Shown in pieces: positions 1 through 11,210 of a DNA stretch of 64,000 nt. The position numbers and the translations under genes are program-made. The stretch is from Phragmites australis (taxonomy: Eukaryota; Streptophyta; Magnoliopsida; Poales; Poaceae), in assembly GCF_958298935.1 (NCBI RefSeq), contig NC_084942.1, positions 14,453,501 through 14,517,500 of the forward strand, given 5' to 3'. Every line of letters starts with the position of its first letter. Within the stretch, counting starts at the first letter, position 1. The notes below the pieces were generated by a model that was not told the origin of the DNA, did not search any database, and was given only the letters and a program-made list of their open reading frames with translations.

Positions 1-2822
1 ACTAGACTCAAAATCAGTTCACACATCACGCAAAACTATAATGCTAATATAAGCATACTCAACTTCTGATAGCGCATCAAACCATCTATACTATCCAAAC
101 ATATCTAAGTAATATCTTAGCAATTTATGGACATTATCCTAATGTTATTATACTAAATTATTTTGCTCTATCAATTTTATTATTTCAATCTAATTTTTTA
201 TTACATGATCTCACGGTATATAGGGGTACAAGAGTATCTTTACCAAAGTAACCTTGTTTTTATGTGATAATGATACGAATAACTGGGATGACGTTAAGCT
301 GATGATGTAGCCCGCCCCATCATTGCTAACGGGGTCGCATTGGAAGTGGAAGTGACCTTTCGTTTCCCCACGGCTCGATTAAGGCTTTGTTTATTTCGAT
401 TAGAGGTCGTAAATTATAATTTACAATCTATAAACTAAAATAAATAAATTTTTATTATAATTCAATTTTCTCATTATAATTCAGTTTGTAAATTTAACTT
501 CTAGATTGTAACAATCTAACAATTTGATTCCATTAGTTTTTTGCAATGCAATTTTTTACCATTCAAAATCTACATTTTCACAACAAACAGAAAAGCTGCA
601 GGCAAATCTACTCAGCTCACGCGCGCGTCTCAAATATCAAAAAGCTCGATCAGGAAAAAGTTGAATTTGTGTGGAGGAACACCAGCAAAGGGGTAGTACT
701 GTAATTATAGGACTCCAAACTGTCTAATCCCAGCTCCTGTGTCGTCAAACTTTTCTCCATTGGATCGACTTGCACAATACAATAGCACGTGCGCGGCTGA
801 GCTTTTATATATATATATATATATATCGATTTTTTAAAGAAAAGTGTTTCTCATGAAAATTCACACTATACCATTCCACATATTGGGCGAAACACTACTT
901 GTGCAAATTGATCAAAATCCAAGCGCTCAGTAATTTGGTGCTACAGTACTCAATGGACAGTAAAACGATAGTACACTGAAAAAAAGCACCTATCTGCAGG
1001 GACGTGCTACAGTGCTGCTGAAGGGGACTGATCACCATCCTACAAAATCACTGTAGCACCGGCTGCAGTGATCTGCATTTGCCATGCGGTTCGGGCAGAC
1101 ACCATTTTTGTTTCGATAGGAAGATGAAAAATTTGTTCCACATGCCTTGAAAAGGATGAAAATATGCATAATGCAGTTAGAAAAAGGTATCCTAAGAATC
1201 AAAACTTCTTGGTAGTGAGATAAAGCACAAAAATTCAGGTGGTATTTCAGCAACAATCAATCTTTAGAGCGGTAGAGCGTCTGCTTGATATAACTCTAAC
1301 TCCGAGATCAATACATGATTTGATATTTGTAGAATAAAATAATATGATTTAAATATAAGTTTTTAATCCAAAATAAGAATAATATGGCTCAACCAAATAC
1401 CATCAATTTTCCCACTGCTTCATCTTTAAAATTTTCTAAAGCTAATTCTCAAAGCTAAAGTTCCACCAAACAAGCTCACAGTATCAATGGTTTATTTTGC
1501 TAGTTATATCGATTTTATGGCATACTTAAGTGAGAAGTGGATTTTCACTCGTGACAAAACTAAAAATTCCTCCAAAGTTTCCCCCAAGTGGTAAGATGGC
1601 TGATAAATAGTAACAAGGATCCAGTTCCAAGTATGCCTAAAGCCGTTGAAGCTGAATTCAGACCTGTCCAAATGGGTCTATTGAGCCGGCTTGGCACGGA
1701 CCTAACTAGGTACAACCCGGCTAAGGCACGACCCGACAGGCCCGACTAAGCAAACAACCCGTGTTGTGACGGCCCGCATGCTGGAGGCGTGACTCACGGC
1801 ACAACCTGTTGCCGACCATGACGTGTCAGGTTGATCCGGGCACGGTTACAGCATGGCGCGTTGGTTAGGCAGGGAGGGGTGGTCGACTGGGCGGAGGCGA
1901 GGCAACCGGGCGACCAGCTGGTGGGACGGGGGCAGGGGCTGGCACGACCGGGGTTGGGCGACGGGGCGACTGTGGCCGAGCCAAGCCATACTGGCACACT
2001 GTGCTAAAATATCGATCCAGACCCGATCCAGCTAACTATACCGTGTCGATATAACCCGTCTACCTCTTGCATCGTGCTGTGCTTCCAGTCGGTTCAATAA
2101 ACATAGCCCAGATGAGCAGCACTAAAGCTGATAGGAAATAGGAATGGACTAAAACAAGGAGCCATGCGTGCGTGAGAGACATTCACAGAGTCCAAAATAT
2201 GCTAATTGTTGGGCCTGGTTAATTGGACCTGTATAACTTTGTGGGTGCATGATATGCTGACATTCTTCTCTTTCTTGGTTTCAAAAACAATTCTTCTGTT
2301 TTCTTTGATATGAGTATGTGATAGTGGTGATCAAGACCCTACATGTCGTTGCTCTTTGCACAGACAAATCGCGGGTATCACTTAAAGATAAACCCCAACT
2401 GGTCCAACGCAAGAATCTCTACAATTGGTGAGCCTTTGTCCCAGCACATGCAATTTGTGACGTCAGTAAGAAGGAAAGTACTCTATCAAGTCATAAATAA
2501 TTATCTCTTTGATCAATATTCGATCAATCTTTTAAAATTTTGATCTTTAAAAGTTTCTAGAACAATTATTTTGGAAGTATAAAAATCATATGGGTAGATT
2601 TGTTAAAAATACTTTCATAATATTATACTTTTTATTAGATATTATAAATATATTTTAATAAAAATAATAATTAAAATTGTAAATTGAAGACTTAAAAAAT
2701 AAAAAAAATGATAAATATTTATAATTGAAGGAAGTAACATTTTTTGACATCTGCAAGATCGAAAGTGGCCTGGCTTAGCGTGTGCCTGTGCAACTAGCTG
2801 TGCATCCAGCCCACCTGAGTTC
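1..2822. other. Anonymous intergenic sequence, no gene recognised
   Basis: AT-rich sequence without a convincing coding region; the short open frames show no recognisable domain and no codon-like composition. About 1680-2100 is GC-rich with repeated motifs such as GGCACGAC and CCCGACAGGCCCGAC, probably an unidentified repeat relic. About 366-600 has the look of a small AT-rich DNA-element relic, but I could not find both ends. Confidence 0.5.
806..826. repeat. (TA)n microsatellite
   Basis: An uninterrupted TA dinucleotide run of about ten units, flanked by TTT and CGAT. It is a simple sequence repeat with no sign of function. Confidence 0.9.
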
Positions 2823-2827
2823 AAGGC

Positions 2828-4332
2828 TGTCGGAGGATTAACTCATGTCGCAGGGATCCCGAGAGACCCCTTTTTAGAGATTTGGCCGGGGGTATGATCC
2901 TGAATAAGTTCGTCGGAGAAATGAATGAGAGTAAATGCAACGACCGGTGGTGAGGGTGATGATGGCCTAGTGCAAGAAAGAAGTAAATGCACCGGAATTT
3001 AGACAGGTTCGGACCGCACGGGAGCGTAATACCCTACTCATGTATGGATGTAATAACTGTCCTTAAGGAAGTCTCTCGAGGATGTTGCTGGTTACAAGAA
3101 TATTTGTCTAACTAAGAGCTTGAGGCTCCTTGTTCTTGGGCAGGGACCGTGTCTTGGGTTGGTCTGTGGTTCGGTTCTTGGTGCTTCTATGTTCGATGCT
3201 TGCGGTCTCTTGCTCTATTCTTCGATTGCTTGTTGATGCCTCTTCTATTGGGTTCTCCGGTCCTACTCGTCGATTGGGCTCCCTTCTTTTTCTTCTGTGC
3301 TGCCGGCTCTTTTATGCACTCGTCGGCTGTGATATGCCCCAAACAGGAAGGAGGGGGCACAAGTTCCAAGACGCCATGACTGGGAAAGGCGTCATCATTT
3401 CTTCTGGGTGAAGTGATCGGAGGGTGGAAAATGCGTCGCACGCTCGGTCACCTATCACCATAAACGCCCTGGCAACGGGCGCCGTGGAGAGGGCCTACCG
3501 GGCAGTCGCAGAGCAACCCGGCGTGCCCGCCCTGTCTTGTTGCTCTGCCACAGCAGGGCGGCAGACGGAACGCCTTGATCCTGGTGATGTTATCCCGAGA
3601 TACGTCGGATGATACGGGACGGGACCCGTGCAATTAATAGCCCCACGCCTCTCTGCCAACACATGGCAGGAACTGACACTGCGGCGGGAGCAGTTGGGGA
3701 TGTCAGGCCACGCACGCTCATTAAATGCGGCTTCGGACCTTTGACTGATTGACACCTCATCAGCGGGCCCCTCGGGGGCCTTTCTGGGTCATCGGGGCAC
3801 CGAGTGCTCGGGGGTACTTTCACGTCCCCGAGCACTCTCTCTCGAGAATGCCTATCCTTGTCCTCAAGGTACCGGGTGCTCGGGAGTACTGTTCACCTCC
3901 CCAAGCACTCTCTCCCGAGCACTCTTATACGAACCTTCGGGGAACCGAGTGCTTGGGGGCTGCCACGTGTAGCCCCGAGCACTCTCTCCCGAGCACTCTT
4001 TGTGTGGAACTTCGGGGAACCGAGTGCTCGGGGGTTACTGCACGCAACCCCGAGCACTCTCTCTTAGAACTTTAGCTCTTCTGATTATCGGGGGACTAGG
4101 GTGCTCAGGGGTGACCAGGCACTGGCCCGAGCACTTTCTTCCCGGAACTTAGACTCCGCGGGTCATCGGGGAACTGGGGTGCCCGGGGACCGGTGACTGT
4201 GGCCCCGAGCACCTTCTCCCGGGACTCGAACTTTCCTCACCCCGCGGGAGGGACCTCGCGAGATGGCGCCATGTGGCGGATGGCTGGCTTGGCCTCGGGA
4301 CTCAGGGACCCCCGGTTCTTGATACACCGACA
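2828..4332 (-). repeat. Tat element 3' LTR (left copy)
   Basis: Runs from TGTCGGAGG to ACACCGACA and matches 15737-17229 along its length. The stretch about 3800-4220 is an array of units of about 60-70 bp, each with an inverted pair GTGCTCGGGG and CCCCGAGCAC (clear example 3804-3835). Open frames in this LTR recur in the other copy and are not genes. Confidence 0.95.
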
Positions 4333-4346
4333 GTAGCCCCCGGGCA
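4333..4346 (-). other. Probable polypurine tract of the Tat element
   Basis: On the minus strand the bases directly before the 3' LTR read GCCCGGGGGCTAC, a G-rich tract in the position of a plus-strand primer. The same layout follows the second Tat LTR at 59754. Confidence 0.5.
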
Positions 4347-4688
4347 TATCGGCAGGCGATGGCACGGAGACTGCGGATGGGACCTTCGTCGCGAACGAGG
4401 CCAAGGCCGGTGCGGACGCCACGTGGCAAGCTTTCAGGGGATGGCCCCTTCGACTCGGGCCTTTAGTACGGCCCAACGGGGAGACGAATGGACGCGCGTC
4501 CACACAACTCCCGACGGGCATGACAATGGGGCGGGCAGCACGCGCGGCTGCCGCGCAGATCGAGGAAAATACGCCTGGCAGCCGCTGACGCCGCACGACC
4601 AGTGGGAGATTCGCCTGGCGGTTACGTCGACCGAGGAAACCGTCCCGCCGAGTGTGCCGTTGGCAGAAGACGTTTGAATTCCCTGAGG

Positions 4689-4697
4689 TATATAAAA
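4689..4697 (+). promoter_or_regulatory. TATA box of the antisense gene
   Basis: TATATAAAA lies 153 bp upstream of the ATG at 4850, followed by a purine-rich GGGGGAGGGGAG and a pyrimidine-rich CCCCCCTCTTT stretch. The second Tat element keeps the same arrangement at 60155-60161, 148 bp before its ATG. Conservation in two separate insertions supports a real promoter. Confidence 0.7.
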
Positions 4698-4849
4698 GGG
4701 GGAGGGGAGCGATCCGCCCCCCTCTTTACGCCATCTTGCGATCCTATTCTCGTTTCCTTTGCGCCCCTGAGCCTTTAGAATCCCTTAGGCGATCGGAGCA
4801 CTTCTCTCTCTTCCTCTCCACCACCCAGACAACCTCCCCCTCCGACGAG

Positions 4850-7800
4850 ATGCCGAGAGTCGGGGGAAGCCGCCGCGACAGGACTCCGGACAGCGTGCTG
4901 CCGGAGTCTCGCTTGAAGAATGAGGAGGTGGCGGAGAGGGTCAGGAAACTGCTAGTCCCCGAGGGCCAGCAGGGGGCCTCGGTGGTGACGCCGGTGAACT
5001 TCCCGCCGGCGACAACCATCCCCGGGCGCATCGTCTTGTTCACGTCCTTCGTGGCGGCGGGACTGGTGCCGCCGTTCTCGACATTCTTCCTCCAAGTCCT
5101 CGACACCTACGGCGTGCAGTTGGTGCATCTGAGCCCCAACTCCGTCTTCGTGCTGGCGGTGTTCGCGCATTTATGCGAGATGTTCGTGGGAGTGGCGCCT
5201 TTGGTGACGCTTCTTCGACATTTCTTCATCCTGCGATCGACCGGGAAGAAGAGGGGGTACTCCACGGTGGACGTCGCGGGGTGCTGCAATCTTCGGCTGC
5301 GAGACGGCATGGGGGAGCGGTACATCCCCCAGGTGCTGCGAAGCAAATGGGAGGAGTGGCGGCGGGACTGGTTCTTCATCGACGTCTACCCCCATGATCG
5401 TCTTGCCCTACCGGAGGTGGCGGCGGAACCCCAGAAGTCGACGTGGGAGGCGCCGCCGCCGGAGGACGCGAGGTTGGAGCCGGTGTTCGAGCGCATCAGA
5501 TTCCTGCACGACGCCGGGCTGACCTCGGTGATGGTGGTGGCAGACTTCCTGCGCCGCCGCCTGGCGCCCCTGCGGGAGCGGGCCCAGCCATGCTGGCTCT
5601 ACACCGGGCCCGAAGACATCACCAGGACCCAAATCGGTGCAAGCTGGGACCTAGGCCCGGCGGAGCTGAGGGGCTTGATCCGGGTGGTGACCGGCGTGGA
5701 GGACACGAGCCGGGCGGAGCTCCCGTGGCCGGAAATGGCGCTCTGCGCCAACCGCGAACGCACGACGATCCAGGCGAAGCTCCCGGAGTTCGACACCCAG
5801 GGGCTCGTCGATCGGCCGAGGAGCCGGAGCCTCGAGGCCCCGGAGCTCCCTGGGTTGGATGAGGCGGCCAGCAAGGGGGCCGCAAGCAGTCCGGTGCGGA
5901 CCGGTGGCCCGGGCGTCGCGAGCGGTGAGCCGCGGGCCAGCGGTGGGGCCGCTGCGGGCAGCAGCCGTCGCACCGAAGGAGGAGGCGCTGCCGCCGACGG
6001 AGCGGCGGTGGCGCCGGAGGACCGGGGGAAGCGCCCCTGGCTCTACATTCCTGTGCCGGAGTCCCCGCCGTCGCCATCGGCGGTGGCGGTGTTTCCAGTT
6101 CTGGAGCCCCGCCAAGCCCCCAGCGAAAGAGGAGAAGGGAGGACTCCGGGTCGGCGCTGTCGGTCCCGGAGTTCAGGCTCCCGGTGGCCAAATGGCAGTA
6201 CTGGGGGACTACGACCGCGTAAGTTTCATTCTTCGTTCTTTCTTGGGCTCGGTTTGCCCGAACTAAGCTTCGGTTTTGACCTTCGTCTGTCTCCTGCAGG
6301 CCGCCCACGGGCGCCGCCGAGGTTGAAGGAGCGCCGGCGCCGACGCCAGCACCCGAGCCAAGCTGGCCGGCGGAGCCAAGGCAGGCAGACGCAGCGATGG
6401 CGGCGGGGCCAGCGGACGCGGCGGCCGAGGCGAGGATGGAGGACGCGACGACCAAGGCGGGGACGGCTGAAGCGGCAGTCGTGGCAGAGCCAGCGGACGC
6501 GGCGGCCGAGGTGGGGATGCAGCCGTCGCCCGAGCTCTCGGCGCCGGTGGAACCTGCCCCGGGCGTGCCGAGCCGGGGGCGGATGATGGCCTTGCAACCT
6601 TCGGGGACCCCGAACCCGCCGGAGGAGGGTCGCGGGGAAACCAGCGCCCGACCGGCCTGCCGACCCCTTCCTGGTCGCGATCGAGTGCGTCCAGGTGGCG
6701 TTCGAGCGGCTGGGCGCGGTGGTGGACGCGAAGGAGGATCAGCTTGAGGCGGAGCGCGCCAGGCTGGACTCGGAGAGGGCGCAGCTTAAGGCCGCTCGGT
6801 GCGCCTTTGAATCCCGCCTCACCGCGCAACGCGCCGCCAACGAGGAGGAACGAAGCGCCATGGAAGAGGCCCGCGCGGCGGCCGCGCGGGAGCAGAAAAT
6901 TTTGGAGGATACCCGCGCAGAGATCGCGTGGGAGCGGGAGGCTTTGGGGAGCGCCCGCGCAGAAGCTGTGCGGGAGCGAGAAGACGCCCCTCGCCTGGCT
7001 GAGGCATCGCGGCAGCAGGCTGCCGAGGCCCTTGCCAGGGAGAGGCGGGCGCAGGAGCGGGAGGAGGCGGTCGCGAACCGCGAGTGGGCGGTGGAGGCCC
7101 TCGAAGCTGACCTGACCCTTCGGGAGAGCGAGGTCGACCGGGTGTACGCCGACTTCCAGCGTTGGGCAGCGGAGCTCCAGAACACCGAAGGGGACCTCCG
7201 ACGCTGGGAGGAGGACGTCGCCATCCGGGAGTTCAACGCCGAGATTACGGCGGTGGACCTGGGCACCCGGGAGGACTTGCTAACCCGCCAGGAGGGTGAG
7301 GCTACAGAGGCGGTGGCGGCCATCGCTGCCAGGGAGGAGCAGAACGCTAAGCACGAGGCGGAGCTGACCGCCCGCGAGCGGGCTCTGTCCGAACTGGTGG
7401 CGCAGGCGAAGAAAGCCGCCGGCCCTGCACCCGACGCCAGCTCTTCTGGCGCGGCCGGGGGCCAGGGTCTCGAGGAGCAGCTGCGGACTGCGAAGGAGAA
7501 GCTCGAGGCTGCCTTTGTCGCGCGGGTCAACCTGCAGCAGATGTTGGAGGACGTACTCCGGCGGATGCGGCGGTCCGTGGTGAGGGCCGGTCTTGGGCGA
7601 CTCGTCGTGGACGAGAATGGTGATGCCCCCGGATGACACGTCCTGGGACTCCAGCAAGTCTGCGATGCCTCGAGGCGCTGCCCTGGGCCATCCAGGAGCT
7701 TGCCGCCCGGGAAGGACGCGGCTTGGCCCAAGCGGTGGCCGAGCACGTTCTGGCCTGCTACCGGAGTAGAGACTCGAACTTCCCGCTGGAGCCAGCGTGG

Positions 7801-7965
7801 GAAGGAGTAGTCGAAGCCGAGGGAGAGGCCGCCCGGGAAGCGGTTCGGAGCACCGCTGCCGAGGTGGCGGCCGGCTTCAGGCGGGAAGTGCCGCCACCGC
7901 CAGCCCCCGGGGATGGCTGTGACGATTCTGGCTCCGACGCCGACGCCGACTCCGCCTCCGATTAG
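4850..7965 (+). pseudogene. Tat antisense gene ('putative gypsy-type transposon' protein, PF04195-like), frameshifted
   Basis: Two exons, 4850-6218 and 6300-7965, on the strand opposite gag-pol. The first 100 codons or so contain the segment typical of the plant family catalogued as putative gypsy-type transposon: a PPFSTFF-like stretch, QLVHLSPNS, then an FAHLCEMFVGV-like stretch. An acidic, Ala/Pro-rich linker follows, then a long charged coiled coil (about 6695-7630), then an acidic C-terminus ending in Asp/Ser repeats at 7963. The intron has GTAAGT and CTGCAG borders, and splicing joins frames correctly. Three frame changes, near 6070, 6630 and 7630, break the protein. The start at 4850 is the first in-frame ATG after the TATA box. 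Function is unknown; such antisense ORFs are known in Tat elements. Confidence 0.75.
6219..6299 (+). other. Intron in the Tat antisense gene
   Basis: 81 bp with a GTAAGT donor and a pyrimidine-rich tract ending CTCCTGCAG. The exon 1 reading frame (phase 2 at the donor) continues openly in exon 2 to about 6620, while the unspliced frame becomes implausibly Arg-rich. Its length is divisible by three. Confidence 0.7.
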
Positions 7966-9647
7966 GCTTTTTGTAGTAGTTTCTTCTTCTTTTTATTTTT
8001 ATCTTGATGTAAATACGGGAGTGATCCCTTAGAAATGCTTGTATCCCCTTTGTAAATATAATGGAAGCTTTCTTTGGGCTCGCAACTCCGGTATTCTCCT
8101 GAGTGTTTGATGTTGTTTCTGATGTTCTGCCTTGATGCCTCGAGGAGTACTCAGTCGGTTTGATCCGACCTTTCCATCCCCGAGAACGAAGTCGTCCCGA
8201 CCGTCCTTTTCAGTGCGTTCAGCCCCCGAGCCCTCGCGAGTCCGCATCGGCTAAGTCAAAAGACAAAGACACGAACTTCCTTGCTCGGGATATAGGTCGA
8301 ATCCAGCACGGAGCACGCCATGACCGGTGAACACTTTTTCACCTTGCGACCACTTAGTCAGCAGACCGGAGACACGCGTTGGCGGGAATGCGACCAAGAG
8401 TCCCCATGGTTCGGTGGTGCCCGGGCTTAAGACGGACCGAACCGAGCACCGATAGCCCGCCCCTGAGGCCTAGGCTCCGGACTACTCGAGTGGCTCGAGC
8501 GATAGGATTACCCAAGGCACCCAGGGACTCGGTAGTGCTCGGGGCCCTTAAAAGCGGACCGAACACCACGACCACCATGAAAGACTTTGATCAGACATTA
8601 CCGCACACACGGTACACCTTTCTATGGACTGTTCTGTCGTTCTAGGAAAAAGTGGACACACGGTAGGGTTTTGTGCGCGAGGAGACCGTCTCACCGGGAA
8701 GATTAGAATACGAGGGCCCCCGAGGACGACTCGGGAACAAAATACTATTGGATGTAAATTCGTCTAAATTTAACCACTCACTGGACAGGTGTCGGCCTTT
8801 CGGCCAACCGGTCCAGGAGGGGCGTGCGCTCCGAGCTCGGGGTGCCCGGGGACTTGGTTCCCTCAGCCGGGGCGCCCGAGCATCAAGGGGCCTGCGAAGA
8901 GCCCGGGGTCGGGTGATCTCGACCACTCATGCTTAAGTGGTAGGACCATCCGAGGACCCTTGGGGCCGAGCAGCGACCTAGGTATCAAGGCCCTCGCGGT
9001 CGAGCTGCTTTTGCTTTGGTTGTCGATCTGTGACTTAAGGGAAAATAGAGAAAATCCTTGTTTGGTGCACTCTGTTAGTGCGATACTTTTTATAGATTGC
9101 TCTCATTTTTGACCCGAGACCTCTCGAATACCCAGACCAGCGAACAAGAGCAGGCAGAGGTATAACCCAGAGGTCCTATGGTTCGGTGGTGCCCGGGTAT
9201 GACAAACCAGACCGAGCACCGACAGCCCGCCCCTGGGGTCTAGGCTTCGGACTACTCGAGCAGCTCGAGCGATATGATTACCCAGGGTGCCCAGGGACTC
9301 AGTAGTGCCCGGGAGCCTGCCACGACACCGAACACCACAGCGTACCACGTCGGACGTAAGTCAGCGGCAACCGCCCGCACGCATACCGATCGGGATTCTT
9401 TTATCAGCGGGGAAAATGAGAGAGCGAACTTTTTTCGCACAATCGAGCATCTCACCAGACAGATTAAACATATGGAATCTAGAAAAACAAAATTGACACA
9501 TGATTGCACATTAATATTCATATTGAATTGACACTTTTTTACAAGGTTGGGTGACTTACCCAGCTAGTGGTAGCCCCCGGTCAACTTGGGCGGGGGGGGG
9601 GGGGGGAAGCCCCCGGGCTGGTTGACCTGAGCCGCGAGCATGGCCAT
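7966..9647. repeat. Tat non-coding region with a direct-repeat pair
   Basis: Between the antisense gene and integrase there is no supported coding region. About 8402-8572 and 9174-9336 are diverged direct repeats: both contain GGTTCGGTGGTGCCCGGG, GACTACTCGAG and CCCAGGGACTC. They share the GTGCTCGGGG-type motif with the LTR. A run of 15 G lies at 9592-9606. Confidence 0.7.
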
Positions 9648-11210
9648 CTACGGGTAGAACCTGCACAGGTGCTCGATGTTCCACGGGTTGGGAAGCGGCT
9701 GCCCATCTTCTGCCGCCAACCTGAAAGAACCTTCTCGCGGGACCCCGATCACGGTGAAGGGACCTTCCCACATAGGGGACAGCTTATTCCTTCTTTCGCG
9801 CGACTGGACGCGTCGGAGAACTAGATCCCCCACCTCAAAGGACCGTGCCCGGACGTGGCGCTGGTGATAGCGCCGCAGGCTTTGCTGGTAGCGGGCTGCT
9901 CGGACGACGGCGCGCCGCCGACGCTCTTCCAGGTAGTCGACGTCGTCGCGCCTCTGCTGCTCCTGTTCGCCTTCAGAATAGGCATGCACCCGAGGGGAGC
10001 CTAGGGTGAGCTCGGAGGGGAGGACCGCTTCAGTGTCGTACACGAGGAAGAAAGGAGTCTCCCCAGTAGCGCGGCTTGGCGTGGTCCGGTTGGCCCATAG
10101 CACGGCAGGCAGCTCGTCGACCCATCCCTTCCCGTGCTTTGCGAGTACGTTATAGGTCCGGGTCTTGAGGCCCTTCAGTATCTCCGCGTTGGCGCGCTCA
10201 ACTTGCCCGTTACTCCGAGGATGAGCGACGGAGGCGAAGCAGAGCTTGATGCCGAGGTCTTCGCAGTAGTCCCCGAACAGGGCACTTGTGAACTGAGTGC
10301 CGTTGTCGGTGATGATCCGGTTCAGGACACCAAAGCGACTGGTGATGCCGCGGATAAACTGGAGCGCCGTGTTCTTGGTCACCTTGATGACTAGGACCGC
10401 CTCCGGCCACTTGGTGAACTTATCGATGGCGACGTAGAGGTACTCATAGCCCCCGATTGCTGGGGGGAATGGACCCAGGATGTCCAACCCCCAGACCGCA
10501 AAAGGCCATGACAGGGGGATGGTGTGAAGAGCCTGAGCTGGCTGGTGAATCTGCTTTGCATGGAACTGGCACGCTCTGCAGCGCCGAACCAGCTCGGAAA
10601 CATCCTGGAGGGCTGTAGGCCAGTAGAAGCCTTGCCGGAAGGCCTTCCTGACCAGCGTGCGGAATGATGAATGGCCACCGCACTCGCCCTCGTGGATCTA
10701 AGCGAGGAGCTCGCCGCCTTCTGCCTGGGAGATGCATTTCAGGAGGATGCCTCCTGTGCTACGCCGGTAGAGATCCCCATCTACTATGGCATAGCGTTTG
10801 GACTGCCGAGCAACTCTTTCGGCAGACGCCTCATACCCGGGAAGGAACTTTTCCTTCAAGTACCCTCGGATATTGTCCATCCATGAGGCATGTTGAGAAC
10901 ATTCAGCAAGTGCAGCGCACTCGCCGGTCGGCGGCACCCTGACGGGGCTTCCCACTGAGGGCGCCGCTGGGGTCCCCAGAATTGGGTTCGAGGTTTCCCC
11001 TTCGTCCTGTTCGGCAGGCAGGACGGAAGGCCGTGTGAGTCTTTCTTCAAAGACTCCGGCAGGGACGCGCACATGGGAGGAGGCCAGGCGGGAGAGGTCG
11101 TCGGCCAGAGCGTTGTCGCGGCGAGGGATGTACCGCAACTCCAGGCCGTCGAAGCGCTTCTCCAGCTTCCTGACTGCTGCCACGTACGCCGCCATTTGAG
11201 GATCCGTGCA
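9648..11210 (-). pseudogene. Tat pol: integrase region
   Basis: The frame continues from the RNase H region through stops at 11211 and 10698. It carries the DNALADDLSRLA-type end of RNase H, a zinc-binding HHCC region around 10540-10700, and an integrase core with the three acidic residues visible: LDILGP-like Asp, TDNGTQF, and the Glu of QVERANAE. The C-terminal part is rich in Arg and ends FYP at 9648. The enzyme would insert the cDNA into the genome. Two in-frame stops make it nonfunctional. It sits downstream of RNase H, which is the gypsy order. Confidence 0.85.

Noticed and set aside
1260..1330. tRNA-like GAGCGGTAGAGCGTCTGC sequence
   Set aside because: Resembles a D-arm, but no acceptor stem, anticodon arm or T-arm can be paired around it.
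3130..3411. Small hydrophobic frame in the Tat LTR (repeated at 16039)
   Set aside because: Present in both LTRs only because they are duplicates; no start context or domain; the copies diverge in length.
5619..6455. 278-codon minus-strand frame
   Set aside because: Shadow of the antisense gene; Pro/Arg-rich with no domain.
6739..7746. 335-codon minus-strand frame
   Set aside because: It mirrors the coiled-coil coding strand of the antisense gene; the Ser/Arg/Ala-rich product shows no domain and results from GC-rich codon bias.
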